Source: Nitzschia sp. pyKryTriq1 | Lineage: Eukaryota > Bacillariophyta > Bacillariophyceae > Bacillariales > Bacillariaceae | NCBI GenBank assembly: GCA_956465555.1 | Contig: OY101119.1 | Location: forward strand, 3,148,629-3,212,628 | Reading direction: 5' to 3' | Length of the DNA stretch: 64,000 nt | Shown here: piece by piece, positions 1 to 10,106 of the stretch | How positions within the stretch are numbered: the stretch's first letter is position 1 | Layout of the letters: each line of letters opens with the position of its first letter | Notes under the pieces: generated by a model | What the model saw: only the letters and a program-made list of their open reading frames with translations | Database searches by the model: none | Told to the model about the DNA's origin: nothing | Position numbers and translations under genes: made by a program

Positions 1-278
1 AGTACCGGAACCGTACAGGTAGTCCAGTGGAGTGAGTCTGCAGTACCAGTACTATCGATGCCTCATACACATTCAATTCAGTAGAATAACTCGAAATTAA
101 TATAATTCAATATTAGTAGGTTATTGTTACGAATACATCAATCAAATTAATATTTTTATCACTGCTGAATGGAAACCACATCACTGCTTTGCTCCTGCTC
201 CTTGTTGTTCATAATATTCCATCAAAGAATAGATGATTATGATGATGATTATGATGATGATATAGGTACGTATATGAT

Positions 279-1926
279 TTACGCCATCCAAGCAGGAGAA
301 CGGAATCCCATACCTGGGAAGACAGCCTTGGCACCCAATTGTTCTTCAATACGCAACAATTGGTTGTACTTGGCGGTACGCTCTCCACGGCAAGGCGCTC
401 CCGTCTTGATTTGTCCCGTGCAGAGACCGACAGCCAAATCGGCAATGTAGTTGTCTTCGGTTTCTCCCGATCGGTGCGACGTCATGACACCCCATCCATT
501 TTGTTTCGAGAGCTTGACGGCATCGATCGATTCGGAGATGCTTCCAATTTGGTTGACCTTGAGCAACAAACAGTTGGCGGCCTTGGTATCGACGGCTTCT
601 TGAATTTTGAGCGGGTTGGTGACGGTCAAGTCATCTCCGACAATTTGGACGGATTTTCCGACCTCGGCGACAATCTTGCTCCAGTTGACCCAGTCATCTT
701 GATCAAAGGGATCTTCAATGGTGACAATGGGGTATTTATCAATCAATTTTTTGTAGAGAGCGATCATTTCATCTCCCGTCAAGACTTGGGAGGGATCTTT
801 TTTAGCGGCCTTGAAATCCAAATCATACGCGTCCTTTCCAGCGACCTTGAATTCCGAACTGGCGACATCCAAACCGACGGATACCTTATCCAAGTATCCT
901 GCCATATCGGTCGCTTCCATAATCATTTCGAGTCCCGACTCGACGTCACAGGGAGGGGCGAATCCACCTTCGTCTCCAATCAAGGTGGCATCTCCTCCGA
1001 ATTTGGCCTTGATGACCTTTTTGAGGTTGTGGAAGACTTCGCATCCAATTTCCATGGATTCACTAAAGGTTGCGGCTCCGGTAGGAATGACAAAGAATTC
1101 TTGAAAGGGCAACTTGTTTCCAGCGTGTTCTCCGCCATTAATGACGTTGAAACAAGGGACGGGGAGGGTCTCGGGGATGGGGTTTCCCGCGACATTGGCG
1201 TAGTGCTTCCAGAGAGGAATGCCTTGGGCGGCGGCTCCGGCCTTGGAGGCGGCAAGAGAAACTATGATATAGGGAGCAAAGGATATGGTGAGAAACAATG
1301 TGGATGATATGATATGATATGATATGATATGCAGAAGCAGCAGATGAAGAATGTGTGCCATTCAATATTCGACACATATCCTCCACCAGCCAGCCCACAC
1401 AAACAGCACACTGCTGATGAAGCAACCAACCAACCAACCAAGAACCGATCGATCAAGCAAGCACCACGATCGAGTACAATATAGTATGGTATAGTATAGT
1501 ATATCATGTATGGCACTTACTTCCAAGAATGGCGTTCGCTCCCAAATTGGACTTGTTGGGAGTTCCATCGACCTTGAGCATGACATCATCAATCGCTCGC
1601 TGATCGGACACATCCATACCCATAATGGCATCCTTCAAGACGGTGTTGACATTCTTGACGGCACCGCTCACACCCTTGCCCATGTATCGCTTTCCTCCAT
1701 CTCGCAATTCGCACGCCTCGTAAATTCCCGTCGATGCTCCGGACGGGACCGATGCCGTAAAGACACCGCCGGCCGTGGTAATGTCGACTTCGACGGTGGG
1801 ATTTCCACGCGAGTCAATGATTTCGCGGCCATGAACGCCCGTAATGGCCGACATGAGGCGAGTTTGAGTGGCAGTGCTAGAAGCAGCACTGCGGGCGAGG
1901 ACGTTGCGAGAGAACTTGGTCAACAT
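279..1926 (-). CDS. ENO: Enolase, mitochondrial-type (two exons)
   Basis: Phosphopyruvate hydratase converting 2-phosphoglycerate to phosphoenolpyruvate. Exon 1 is 1926-1521 and exon 2 is 1261-279; the intron 1520-1262 opens GTAAGT and ends ATAG. The join is in frame and gives 462 residues, slightly longer than usual (about 430-440) because of an N-terminal presequence. Visible motifs: [15 protein letters not shown] near the N-terminus, the [16 protein letters not shown] loop, [27 protein letters not shown], the catalytic [10 protein letters not shown], and the enolase signature [14 protein letters not shown] followed by SHRSGETED. The start at 1926 begins [17 protein letters not shown], a basic, Ser/Ala-rich, acid-free stretch typical of mitochondrial targeting; that fits the known mitochondrial lower half of glycolysis in diatoms. 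A second copy of exon 1 lies upstream at 3806-4211. Identity is certain from the motifs; organelle targeting is inference. Confidence 0.96.
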
Positions 1927-2881
1927 GGTGTTTTTCAAGGTAGTAAGTATACTAGTGGTGCTATCTATGACAATGAGAATAATACAATTGATATGACCGT
2001 TCAAAGGACGAAAACGACGACGACGACCGCAGCGAGACGACGACGGGAGGCGAAGGCATACCTCTCGCTCGTTTGGTCTGTCCAAGTTCCCGAATCTTCT
2101 TCTCCTTTTTACAGTACCAGGTACAGTACCTGGTACGAGTAATGCGGTGCGTATGTACATGTGTTCGCGACGGACGGATGGCGGGAAAATGCGGCGATGC
2201 ATGATGGATACCTTCGACCTACGTCATCGAGAGAGTGTCCGCGCCCGCGTTCGGTCGTCGTCCACCAAAAAGATATCTTTTTCTTTGCGCGTTGCAATTG
2301 CGCGCATGGAGAGTAGTGCTTGCTGGCAGACGGTGATTGGAGGTGCGACACGTGGCAAGGCGAAAGGGCGACGGTCGCGGTGAAAGTGCGTGTTGTTTTT
2401 GCCGACGACCGACGACACCGACGACGACTGACTCTTGACTTCTCCTCCCCGCGTCTGGCCGTCTGCCTGCCATTCTCTGAATCCAAGTAGTCAACAATGG
2501 CATTGACGAGGGAACAAAAAGCTGCAGAGCGGGTCACTTGGATCTTCGTGACCATCGACGACCATCGACTATCGACTGGACGACGACAGTCGACAGTCGA
2601 GGAGCATTTGTGACCAACCCAAGAACACAACAATCCTTGACAGTCTAGTAGCCGGTAATAGTACGGCACTAGAATCGCAACGCATTCATCATACAGTAGT
2701 ACTAGTAGTAGCTAGTACCGGTAGTACTGAGTACTACTGCTGGGGGTGCTGGAAGTATATACATGATCTGTCGTCGGTGATGGTGCTAGTATTACTACAG
2801 TGGTAGTAGTGCAGCAGCAGCAACAACAACAACGGGCACGACACACACAATGCTGGAGGATTACTACTAGTATCATCACGG
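1927..2881. promoter_or_regulatory. Upstream region of enolase (copy A)
   Basis: No convincing gene. It lies upstream of enolase exon 1 and beyond the 3' end of the HSF fragment, so it should hold the enolase promoter. A perfect inverted repeat at 2114-2136 has 11-base arms, GTACCAGGTAC and its complement, around one base. From about 2690 on it is rich in TAG/TAC and CAG/CAA/CAC triplets. The same region is duplicated at 4212-5186, where half of the palindrome is missing. Confidence 0.5.
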
Positions 2882-3600
2882 TTATTGAAATTGAAGTTGT
2901 TGACAGTTCTTTTTGGACGACGAACGACTGCCATCACCACCAGTACTACCATAACAACAGCAGCAAGAAACACCCGCACCACCACCACGGCAGTCTCCAC
3001 CACCACCACCACCACCAGCAGCAGCACCTGTTCCAACAGCACCACCCCGACTTTTCCACATCATGCTGCTGGTAGCAGCAGTAGTAGTCAATAACCAACG
3101 TTCCCAGTCAGCAGGAGTCAGAGAAATCTTTGGTGGAGTTGCTGGTTGAGTCGTCTTGGTGCTGCTAGTAGTAGTAGTAGTAGTAGCAGACAAGGAGCGG
3201 GAGGAGGACTTGGTGATTCGGCTCCAGAGAGCGTTTGCCGAAGAATATTTCTTATTGGTGGCGGCCGCGATGACTGCTGGTGGTGTTGCTCGGGTCTCAA
3301 GAACAAGAGGAGCATACTCCTCTGCTGGTTGTTGTTGTTTTTGTTGTTTTGGTTCTGGCGTTGTTGTCGGGTGTTGTTCTTGACCATCATCATTATGATC
3401 GTCAGCGGCAGCAGAACCACCAGCAAGAAGAACAGCATCAGCGTCTTTTTCTTCCATTAATGGAAAAGGCGGCATGAACAACTCGTCGTCAACTTCTTCT
3501 TCCAAACAAGAAGAAAAATTGCTGCTCAGCAACCAAGCAACCTGATGATCGTCCAAGCGCCACATGGTCTGGTCACCACCAGCATCAGCAACAATCATGC
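2882..3600 (-). pseudogene. 5'-truncated HSF copy (C-terminal fragment only)
   Basis: This is a second copy of the C-terminal half of the HSF gene at 5187-6920, made by the tandem duplication. The homologous part begins at the MIVADAGGDQTMWRL segment and ends at the same ...QQLQFQ terminus. It lacks the whole DNA-binding domain. The frame is still open, with about six amino-acid substitutions and a one-residue Ala indel against the intact copy over roughly 238 residues. The frame also runs on through the breakpoint into duplicated enolase-intron sequence (to 3649), giving a chimeric 255-residue ORF that starts [11 protein letters not shown]. No promoter or HSF start is retained, so it is probably not made as a regulator, although it could be carried in a longer transcript from the spare enolase exon upstream. 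Confidence 0.85.
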
Positions 3601-3805
3601 TATGATATGATATGATATCCAGAAGCAGCAGATGAAGAATGTGCGCCATTCAATATTCGACACATATCCTCCACCAGCCAGCCCACACAAACAGCACACT
3701 GCTGATGAAGCAACCAACCAAGAACCGATCAATCAAGCAAGCACCACGATCAAGTACAATATAGCATAGTATAGTATAGTATAGTATATCATGCATGGTA
3801 CTTAC

Positions 3806-4211
3806 TTCCAAGAATGGCGTTTGCTCCCAAATTGGACTTGTTGGGAGTTCCATCGACCTTGAGCATGACATCATCGATCGCTCGCTGATCGGACACATCC
3901 ATACCCATAATGGCATCCTTCAAGACGGTGTTGACATTCTTGACGGCACCGCTCACACCCTTGCCCATGTATCGCTTTCCTCCATCTCGCAATTCGCACG
4001 CCTCGTAAATTCCCGTCGATGCTCCGGACGGGACCGATGCCGTAAAGACACCGCCGGCCGTGGTAATGTCGACTTCGACGGTGGGATTTCCACGCGAGTC
4101 AATGATTTCGCGGCCGTGAACGCCCGTAATGGCCGACATGAGGCGCGTTTGAGTGGCAGTGCTAGAAGCAGCACTGCGGGCGAGGACGTTGCGAGAGAAC
4201 TTGGTCAACAT
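3806..4211 (-). pseudogene. Duplicated enolase exon 1 (possible alternative first exon)
   Basis: A copy of enolase exon 1 encoding the same residues as 1521-1926, including the presequence and the [16 protein letters not shown] loop. The two exons differ at four positions by my comparison, all synonymous. The start codon and the GTAAGT donor at 3805 are intact, and the upstream region is duplicated as well. No enolase exon 2 follows directly: downstream in the direction of transcription come the HSF fragment, then enolase exon 1 copy A, then exon 2. It is therefore either a dead duplicate or an alternative first exon that splices about 2.5 kb to the acceptor at 1261. The sequence alone cannot decide. 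Confidence 0.75.
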
Positions 4212-5186
4212 GGTGTTTTTCAAGGTAGTAAGTATACTAGTGGTGCTATCTATGACAATGAGAATAATACAATAGATATGACCGTTCAAAGGACAAAAAC
4301 GACGACGACGACGGCAGCGAGACGACGACGGGAGGCGAAGGCATACCTCTCGCTCGTTTGGTCTGTCCAAGTTCCCGAATCTTCTTCTCCTTTTTACAGT
4401 ACCTGGTACGAGTACCGGTAGTCTAATGCGGTGCGTATGCACATGATGTGTTCGCGACGGACGGATGGCGGGAAAAAAGGAGATCGACGACGATCGCGAT
4501 GCATGCGGCAATGCATGATGGATACCTTCGACCTACGTCATCGAGAGAGTGTCCGCGCGCGCGTTCGGTCGTCGTACACGAGGAAAAGATATCTTTTTCT
4601 TTGCGCGTTGCATTTGCGCGCATCGACAGTGCTTGCTGGCAGACGGTGATTGGAGGTGCGACACGTGGCAAGGCGAAAGGGCGACGGTCGAGGTGAAAGT
4701 GCGTGTTGTTTTTGCCGATGACCGACGACGACTTGACTCTTGACTTCTCCTCCCCGCGTCTGGCCGTCTGCCCGCCATTCTTTGAATCCAAGTAGTCAAC
4801 AATGGCATTGACGAGGGAACAAAAAGCTGCAGAGCGGGTCACTTGGATCTTCGTGACAATCGACGACCATCGACTATCGACTGGACGACGACAGTCGACA
4901 GTCGAGGAGCATTTGTGACCAACCCAAGAACACAACAATCCTTGACAGTCTAGTAGTAGCCGGTAGTAGTACGGCAATACTAGAATCGCCGCACACGCAT
5001 TCATCATCCATACAGTAGTACTAGTAGTACTTAGTACCCACTGCTGGGGGTGCTGGTAGTATATCCATGATCTGTCGTCGGTGATGGTGCTAGTATTACT
5101 ACAGTGGTAGTAGTGCAGCAGCAGCAACAACAACAACGACGGGCACAATACACAATGGTGGAGGATTACTACTATGTTCATCACGG
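4212..5186. promoter_or_regulatory. Duplicated upstream region (copy B)
   Basis: Second copy of 1927-2881. It lies upstream of the spare enolase exon and downstream of the intact HSF gene, with small indels against copy A (for example an extra segment with ATCGACGACGATCGCGATG around 4482-4501). No gene seen. Confidence 0.5.
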
Positions 5187-6920
5187 TTATTGAAATTGAA
5201 GTTGTTGACAGTTCTTTTTGGACGACGAACGACTGCCATCACCACCAGTACTACCACAACAACAGCAGCAAGAAACACCCGCACCCCCACCACGGCAGTC
5301 TCCACCACCACCACCACCACCAGCAGCAGCAGCACCTGTTCCAACAGCACCACCCCGACTTTTCCACATCATGCTGCTGGTAGCAGCAGTAGTAGTCAAT
5401 AACCAACGTTCCCAGTCAGAAGGAGTCAGAACAATCTTTGGTGGAGTTGCTGGTTGAGTCGTCTTGGTGCTGCTAGTAGTAGTAGTAGTAGTAGCAGACA
5501 AGGCGCGGGAGGAGGACTTGGTGATTCGGCTCCAGAGAGCGTTTGCCGACGAATATTTCCTATTGGTGGCGGCCGCGATGACTGCTGGTGGTGTTGCTCG
5601 GGTCTCAAGAACAAGAGGAGCATACTCCTCTGCTGGTTGTTGTTGTTTTTGTTGTTTTGGTTCTGGCGTTGTTTTCGGGTGTTGTTCTTGACCATCATCA
5701 TTATGATCGTCAGCAGCAGCAGAACCACCAGCAAGAAGAACAGCATCAGCGTCTTTTTCTTCCATTAATGGAAAAGGCGGCATGAACAACTCGTCGTCAA
5801 CTTCTTCTTCCAAACAAGAAGAAAAATTGCTGCTCAGCAACCAAGCAACCTGATGATCGTCCAAGCGCCACATGGTCTGGTCACCACCAGCATCAGCAAC
5901 AATCATGCCGCCGTCGTCGCAGTCTTCCTCCATTTCCTCTCGTGATTCGTCGGCGGTACTAGTACTAGTACTAGTATGACCATCGGCATCTTCCTCGTCA
6001 ATCATCATTTGAAACACATCCATGGGAAGCATGCGGTTGACGTAGCTGCCGCTGGCCGAACGTTCTTGTTGTTCATCATGGAGGAGCAGCAGGCTCTTCT
6101 TGTTGAAGCGCAACTGCTGTTCATTGGACGAAGGATGATGAGGCGAGGACAAGGAATCGAAATCATTGTTCTCCTTCTTGTGCGGAACAACAGGATGATT
6201 GGGCTCTTGCTGCTGCTGCTCCAGTGTTGTTGGCAAAAGGCGGCGTCGTCGGCGTTCCTTGGCGGGAACCTTTTTGATGGCACGGACCCGGCGCAGTTTT
6301 TGATAATCGAGCGGTTTGCCTCGCGTAAAATGGGGATGAAAGTAGGCTCCCTTTTCTGGACAGGTACGCGTGACACGATCAAAGTCCCAAAGATTGACTG
6401 TAGCAGTAGTAGTCGTAGTATAGTAGTAGTAGTATGGTAGGAGTAGTACCACAAGCAAAACAGGGAAAATAGTAGTGATGAGTCTAACGACGATCATGAT
6501 GTGCTCCTGCTCTTGTATCCTCCACATAATAGTTTGTAGTCATTTTCACACCACTTTTGTAGTGCTGCTGCTGTACTTACGTTGTCTTTGAAACGACTTG
6601 TATTTGCTCTGGTTGAAGTGAGACGGAAGGATCGTCTGGGCAAACACTTTGGGTTTGTGGACTTTAAAACCGGTGCCATCGGGAAGCCAAGAAACGATAG
6701 TTCCCATTCCGTCAGGATCCATGTCGCATTCTTGAAGCATATCGAAGAGTCGGGATGGGAACAGGAGCGGAATTTGAACGGCACTTCGACCTCGCTCGGC
6801 CGCACCACTAGTATTGACAACAGTGCCATCAGCCGTTCTTGTTTCCATAGAAGAAGAAGAAAAAGAAGAAGAAGAAGAAGAAGAAGAAACGGATGCAATA
6901 GTTGGCGACGAGGATTCCAT
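5187..6920 (-). CDS. Heat shock factor-type transcription factor, one DNA-binding domain
   Basis: Nuclear sequence-specific regulator of the HSF family. Exon 1 is 6920-6581 and exon 2 is 6397-5187; the intron 6580-6398 has a GTAAGT donor and an ACAG acceptor, and the join restores SFQRQ-LNLWDF. The product is 516 residues. The winged-helix domain (about residues 45-150) shows FPSRLFDMLQ, TIVSWLPDGTGFKVHKP, the recognition helix HFNQSKYKSFQRQLNLW and GAYFHPHFTRGKP. The remainder is low-complexity (Gln, Thr, Ser) with acidic-hydrophobic patches such as WLLSSNFSS and EEEVDDELFMPPFPLM, which resemble activation motifs (inference), and a Gly/Cys-rich tail. No clear heptad trimerisation region was recognised. 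The start at 6920 (MESSSPTIASV) was preferred to 6974 because the upstream stretch is not HSF-like. Its 3' half is duplicated at 2882-3600. Confidence 0.92.
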
Positions 6921-7207
6921 GATTGATGCTGGCCTGTTCTTGTCCTCTCTGCACTTGTCTTGAATGTAATGCAAGAATAGTTTTGAGACGATATAATTCT
7001 TTACCGCGGTATGTTGTTGGGGTTTTATTTCAGTACTACCATAATATTTTCATTTTGTCTGCCCGGGTGTCTAATTCAGAACCGGTACGAACAGTATGAT
7101 AAATACGTGTATGTATCCGTCACCGAGTGCCAGAATACTACTACTTGTACAAGAAGATACGAAATTTGAACTTTCGATATGTATCCGTGTCCGGATCACA
7201 GAATCTC

Positions 7208-7278
7208 CCCCTTTTACCCCGCCTGAACATTCTTGACATTCCCTTTTACTAACCCGCCTGAACATTCTTTGACATTCC
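7208..7278. repeat. Short direct repeat, two copies
   Basis: Two adjacent copies of a unit of about 35 bases, each with CCTTTTAC, then CCCGCCTGAACATTCTT and GACATTCC, differing by small indels. No coding role is apparent. Confidence 0.7.
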
Positions 7279-7864
7279 ATATCTTATACCAGATCCTCCC
7301 CCCCTAAGACGTTCTACACGTTGTTGTTGTCGGTTTCGTCAGCTCCAATACAGGAATGATAGCAAGGGGGAGCAAGATGATGAGACCAAAATACTGCACG
7401 CCTCCAACTCCCAGCGTATGGGCGGGGAGAAAAGAAGAATACGAAAAGTTAAGTTCAACTCCCGAACCTTAAAGAACAATCCACAGTTGGCTCGATCGGT
7501 CAAACTATTATTGTCCTTATTATTTAAGCCTTTTTATGCAAAATACGGCATTGAGTGAGAACAGAAGAATCAAGAGGGAAGTGTTCCGCCGAAATCGGAA
7601 GCTTTTTATATATGGATGTCGTTTTTGATAAAAAGATTCCTGCCTGGTCGGTCGGTGCGTGGTCCGGGTTCTGATGCATGGAGTCGTTATAGGTTTTTGT
7701 TTTATTAAGTAAGCATCTCCGGATCTCAGAATTTCGAACGGCCACGCATGCATCGCAGCAAGACAGCATCAGAATACGGAGCGCGAACATCCCCCCATTC
7801 TACGAAGTTGTTACTGATAGTTGTATGTCATGGTTCGTTGGCATAGCAAGAAGATACCAGGTCG

Positions 7865-7985
7865 ACTGTGCCGTACAGTACCTGGTACCAGTATGGTACC
7901 CGCTGTGGTAACCACGGTACAAGTACAGTATGGTGCAGTACTACCGTAGTACCGCGCGTACTGTACTTGGTACCGTCGATGGACG
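7865..7985. repeat. GTAC-rich palindromic island
   Basis: A dense run of GTAC tetranucleotides in GTACCTGGTACCAG-, GGTACC- and GTACTGTAC-type palindromes. Similar islands occur near 2114-2136, 39905-39945, 49209-49235 and 57820-57930, always outside genes. Confidence 0.6.
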
Positions 7986-8179
7986 GACTACAAGAATGCG
8001 ACTACCCCGACTCAAAGAAAAGATACGGCAATTCCCGAGTTTCAACTTGCGCTTACTATACTATTCCACTCTAACTCTATAATATAGCAACTAAATTAGA
8101 CAGCGCACTTTTTCGCTGCTTTACGATATATTCTATAGTCTAGTAGAGAGGGCGTGATAGAATCAAAAGCAGTTCTGTA

Positions 8180-8339
8180 ATGCAGGTAATAGTCCATCGC
8201 CTTTTTCTGTTTTCGGCCGTGTTGCTTCAATGGAATAATAAGTGGTGTCTTATTGGGACGACGACAGCACTCTTGAACAAGGGTGGTGGTGGAGGTGGCG
8301 GCGGCGAAAGGAGAAAGCCGCTGCAGCAGCAACAACTGC

Positions 8340-8370
<31 letters not shown>

Positions 8371-9650
8371 GCAATCGCTATGGGAGGACGTACTGTCGAA
8401 AGTGAACAAGATTGTCGGAAAGTCCTCGAAATCCTCAGCATCGCCCTCTCCATCATCATCATCATCATCATCACTGATGCTGCTGAGTCCTCAAGAGCGA
8501 CGCGATCTAGTCTTGAGTCGCCTCAACATGACTAGTAGTGTTGAACCGCGCCCCTTCTCTATCCAGCCTTATTCGGCCATTCCTTCTATTTTGGGGGCCT
8601 CGTTGCCGGTACGTTATGAGCTTCTGCGTATCTAGTATAGGATCCATTCATCCATCCATCCATTCATTCATTCATCAGAAATCTGACACAATCTAATATA
8701 CTATAATATTCTATGTGCAATAGGCCATCTTGCGACTGGGTACCGGTGCATTTGCGGAAGGCTACAACATCGAGCTCGGAGAAAAAGATTCATCCAAGTA
8801 CACCCTACTTGCAATTGATGGCATTGACAAACAACTCGTGGAAAGCAGCCGTCTCGTAAGATCAAGAACAACAACAACAACAACAACAGCAACTACTAAT
8901 ATGGAACCATTGATTCTTTACGATCGAGAAGGTAGTGCAGCGTGTCGTTTGATACGAGAAGCATGTAGCATACTTTCTCTTACCGTGATGATTCGACCAT
9001 GTCCCGAAAAGGGCCTACAATTTGCATCGGCTTTGCGGAAAAATGGACAAATTGACAATTTACCCATTTTGGACGATCCCAATACTGGCATTTCAGGATT
9101 GAGCAACAAAGATAATAGTGGTGATACTGCCGTCACCATGATCCTGAACTATTTATTCAAAACGTACGGGAATGGGGAATTGCCTTGGACGATGAAACTC
9201 CAAGATGATCATGATATTAGTAATGGAGCACCACTGGTCGTACCATCCTTGTTGTTGTTCACCAAGGTGTCGACATGGTTGGCCATGGCCAGTCGATTGG
9301 GCAGTGGGTCACGCTACGAAACATCGGATCCGCCTCCATTGCCTTTGACATTGTGGTCCTATGAAGGCAGTCCCTTTTGCAAGATAGTCACCGAACGGCT
9401 GGGGAGTTTGGAACTCGAATACAAGGTGATTTATTGTCCCCGTGGCAGCCCGAATCGACAAGCGCTCATGGATTTGACCGGCAATACTGCAGGTACTGGT
9501 ACTGGTACTACTAGTAGTACTAGTAGGCGCTTCTTTCAAGTCCCCTACTTGCAAGATCCCAATACTGGCGTCGACTTGTGGGAATCGTCCGCTATTTGTG
9601 AGTATCTCACCAAACAATATGCTCTCGAGACATCCGTGGCGTATTTGTAG
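8180..9650 (+). CDS. Protein with two GST-N/glutaredoxin-like domains
   Basis: Probable thiol-redox or glutathione-binding protein. Exons 8180-8608 and 8724-9650 join in phase 0 (GTACGT donor, AATAG acceptor) to give 451 residues. The N-terminus is hydrophobic (VIVHRLFLFSAVLL), which suggests a signal or organelle-targeting peptide, then Gly-rich and poly-Gln stretches. Two thioredoxin-fold modules follow: one from about residue 185 (LILYDREGSAACRLIREA, later LPILDDPNTG) and one from about residue 340 (LTLWSYEGSPFCKIVTE, later VPYLQDPNTGVDLWESSAI). Each keeps one Cys at the glutaredoxin active-site position and a Pro before the DPNTG loop, which is the GST-N arrangement. The layout resembles plant and algal plastid proteins with paired GST-N domains and no GST-C domain. 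Substrate and compartment are not determined. Confidence 0.85.
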
Positions 9651-10106
9651 TTTCTACTATGATATGTATTATATAGGACACTCGAGAAGAAGTCAGTAAT
9701 AATATATTATAGTGTTGCACTATGACTATACTCGCGACTATGTTTTTCGATCGATGGTGGACGATTGCTTGCTTGATGATGATTCATTCGTTCATTCGGC
9801 TGAAGAAACTCACTGTACTGTACTTGATTTCGCCGGTATCGTAGATGATCCCCCTGGCATCATATACTCCTCCAGTACAACATGTAGACAGACAGACAAA
9901 GCTCTAATATCGAAAAACGAAACGTTCCCTTTGGCTAGTTTATTAGAGAGTTGAGAGTACTGTACGCGGGAGTATGTATCATAATTATTTTGTTACAAGA
10001 ATAAATAATATTATCATTGTTGACAGCGGGTCAACGGCCAACCAAATACTGCAGGCTGCAGAGAGGTAGTTTCGGACGAACCAAGAACGATCCCATGTAC
10101 TTTCTT
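9651..10106. other. Intergenic region between converging genes
   Basis: AT-rich 3' flanks of the GST-like gene (plus strand) and the ATP-grasp gene (minus strand). No gene or strong repeat was recognised. Confidence 0.5.

Larger units (their letters stand above)
1310..3600. repeat. Tandem segmental duplication, unit A
   Basis: About 2.29 kb that recurs as 3601-5908. It runs from a short ATGAT-type repeat in the enolase intron, through enolase exon 1 and its upstream DNA, to the middle of an HSF gene, where it stops just after the shared sequence AACAATCATGC. Right after that point it joins the ATGATATGATAT repeat that opens unit B. Apart from small indels in simple repeats the two units are nearly identical by eye. 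Confidence 0.93.
3601..5908. repeat. Tandem segmental duplication, unit B
   Basis: Second copy of 1310-3600, directly abutting it. It carries the spare enolase exon 1, its upstream DNA and the 3' half of the intact HSF gene. Because the breakpoints fall inside the enolase intron and inside an HSF exon, each gene has one intact and one partial copy: enolase is complete only through unit A, the HSF only through unit B. The start of the unit is an ATGATATGATAT microsatellite, also present in the enolase intron near 1310-1330, which suggests repeat- or microhomology-mediated joining. Confidence 0.92.
6921..8179. other. Intergenic region, no gene found
   Basis: AT-rich and low in coding signal. 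It holds a short direct repeat (7208-7278) and a GTAC-rich palindromic island (7865-7985). It separates the divergent HSF and GST-like genes, so it probably carries both promoters. Confidence 0.5.

Noticed and set aside
339-1307. Long plus-strand ORF of 322 codons opposite enolase
   Set aside because: It mirrors the enolase coding frame and has no family of its own.
2109-2669. 186-codon minus-strand ORF upstream of enolase
   Set aside because: It has no homology signal, changes by indels between the duplicated copies, and sits in the promoter region.
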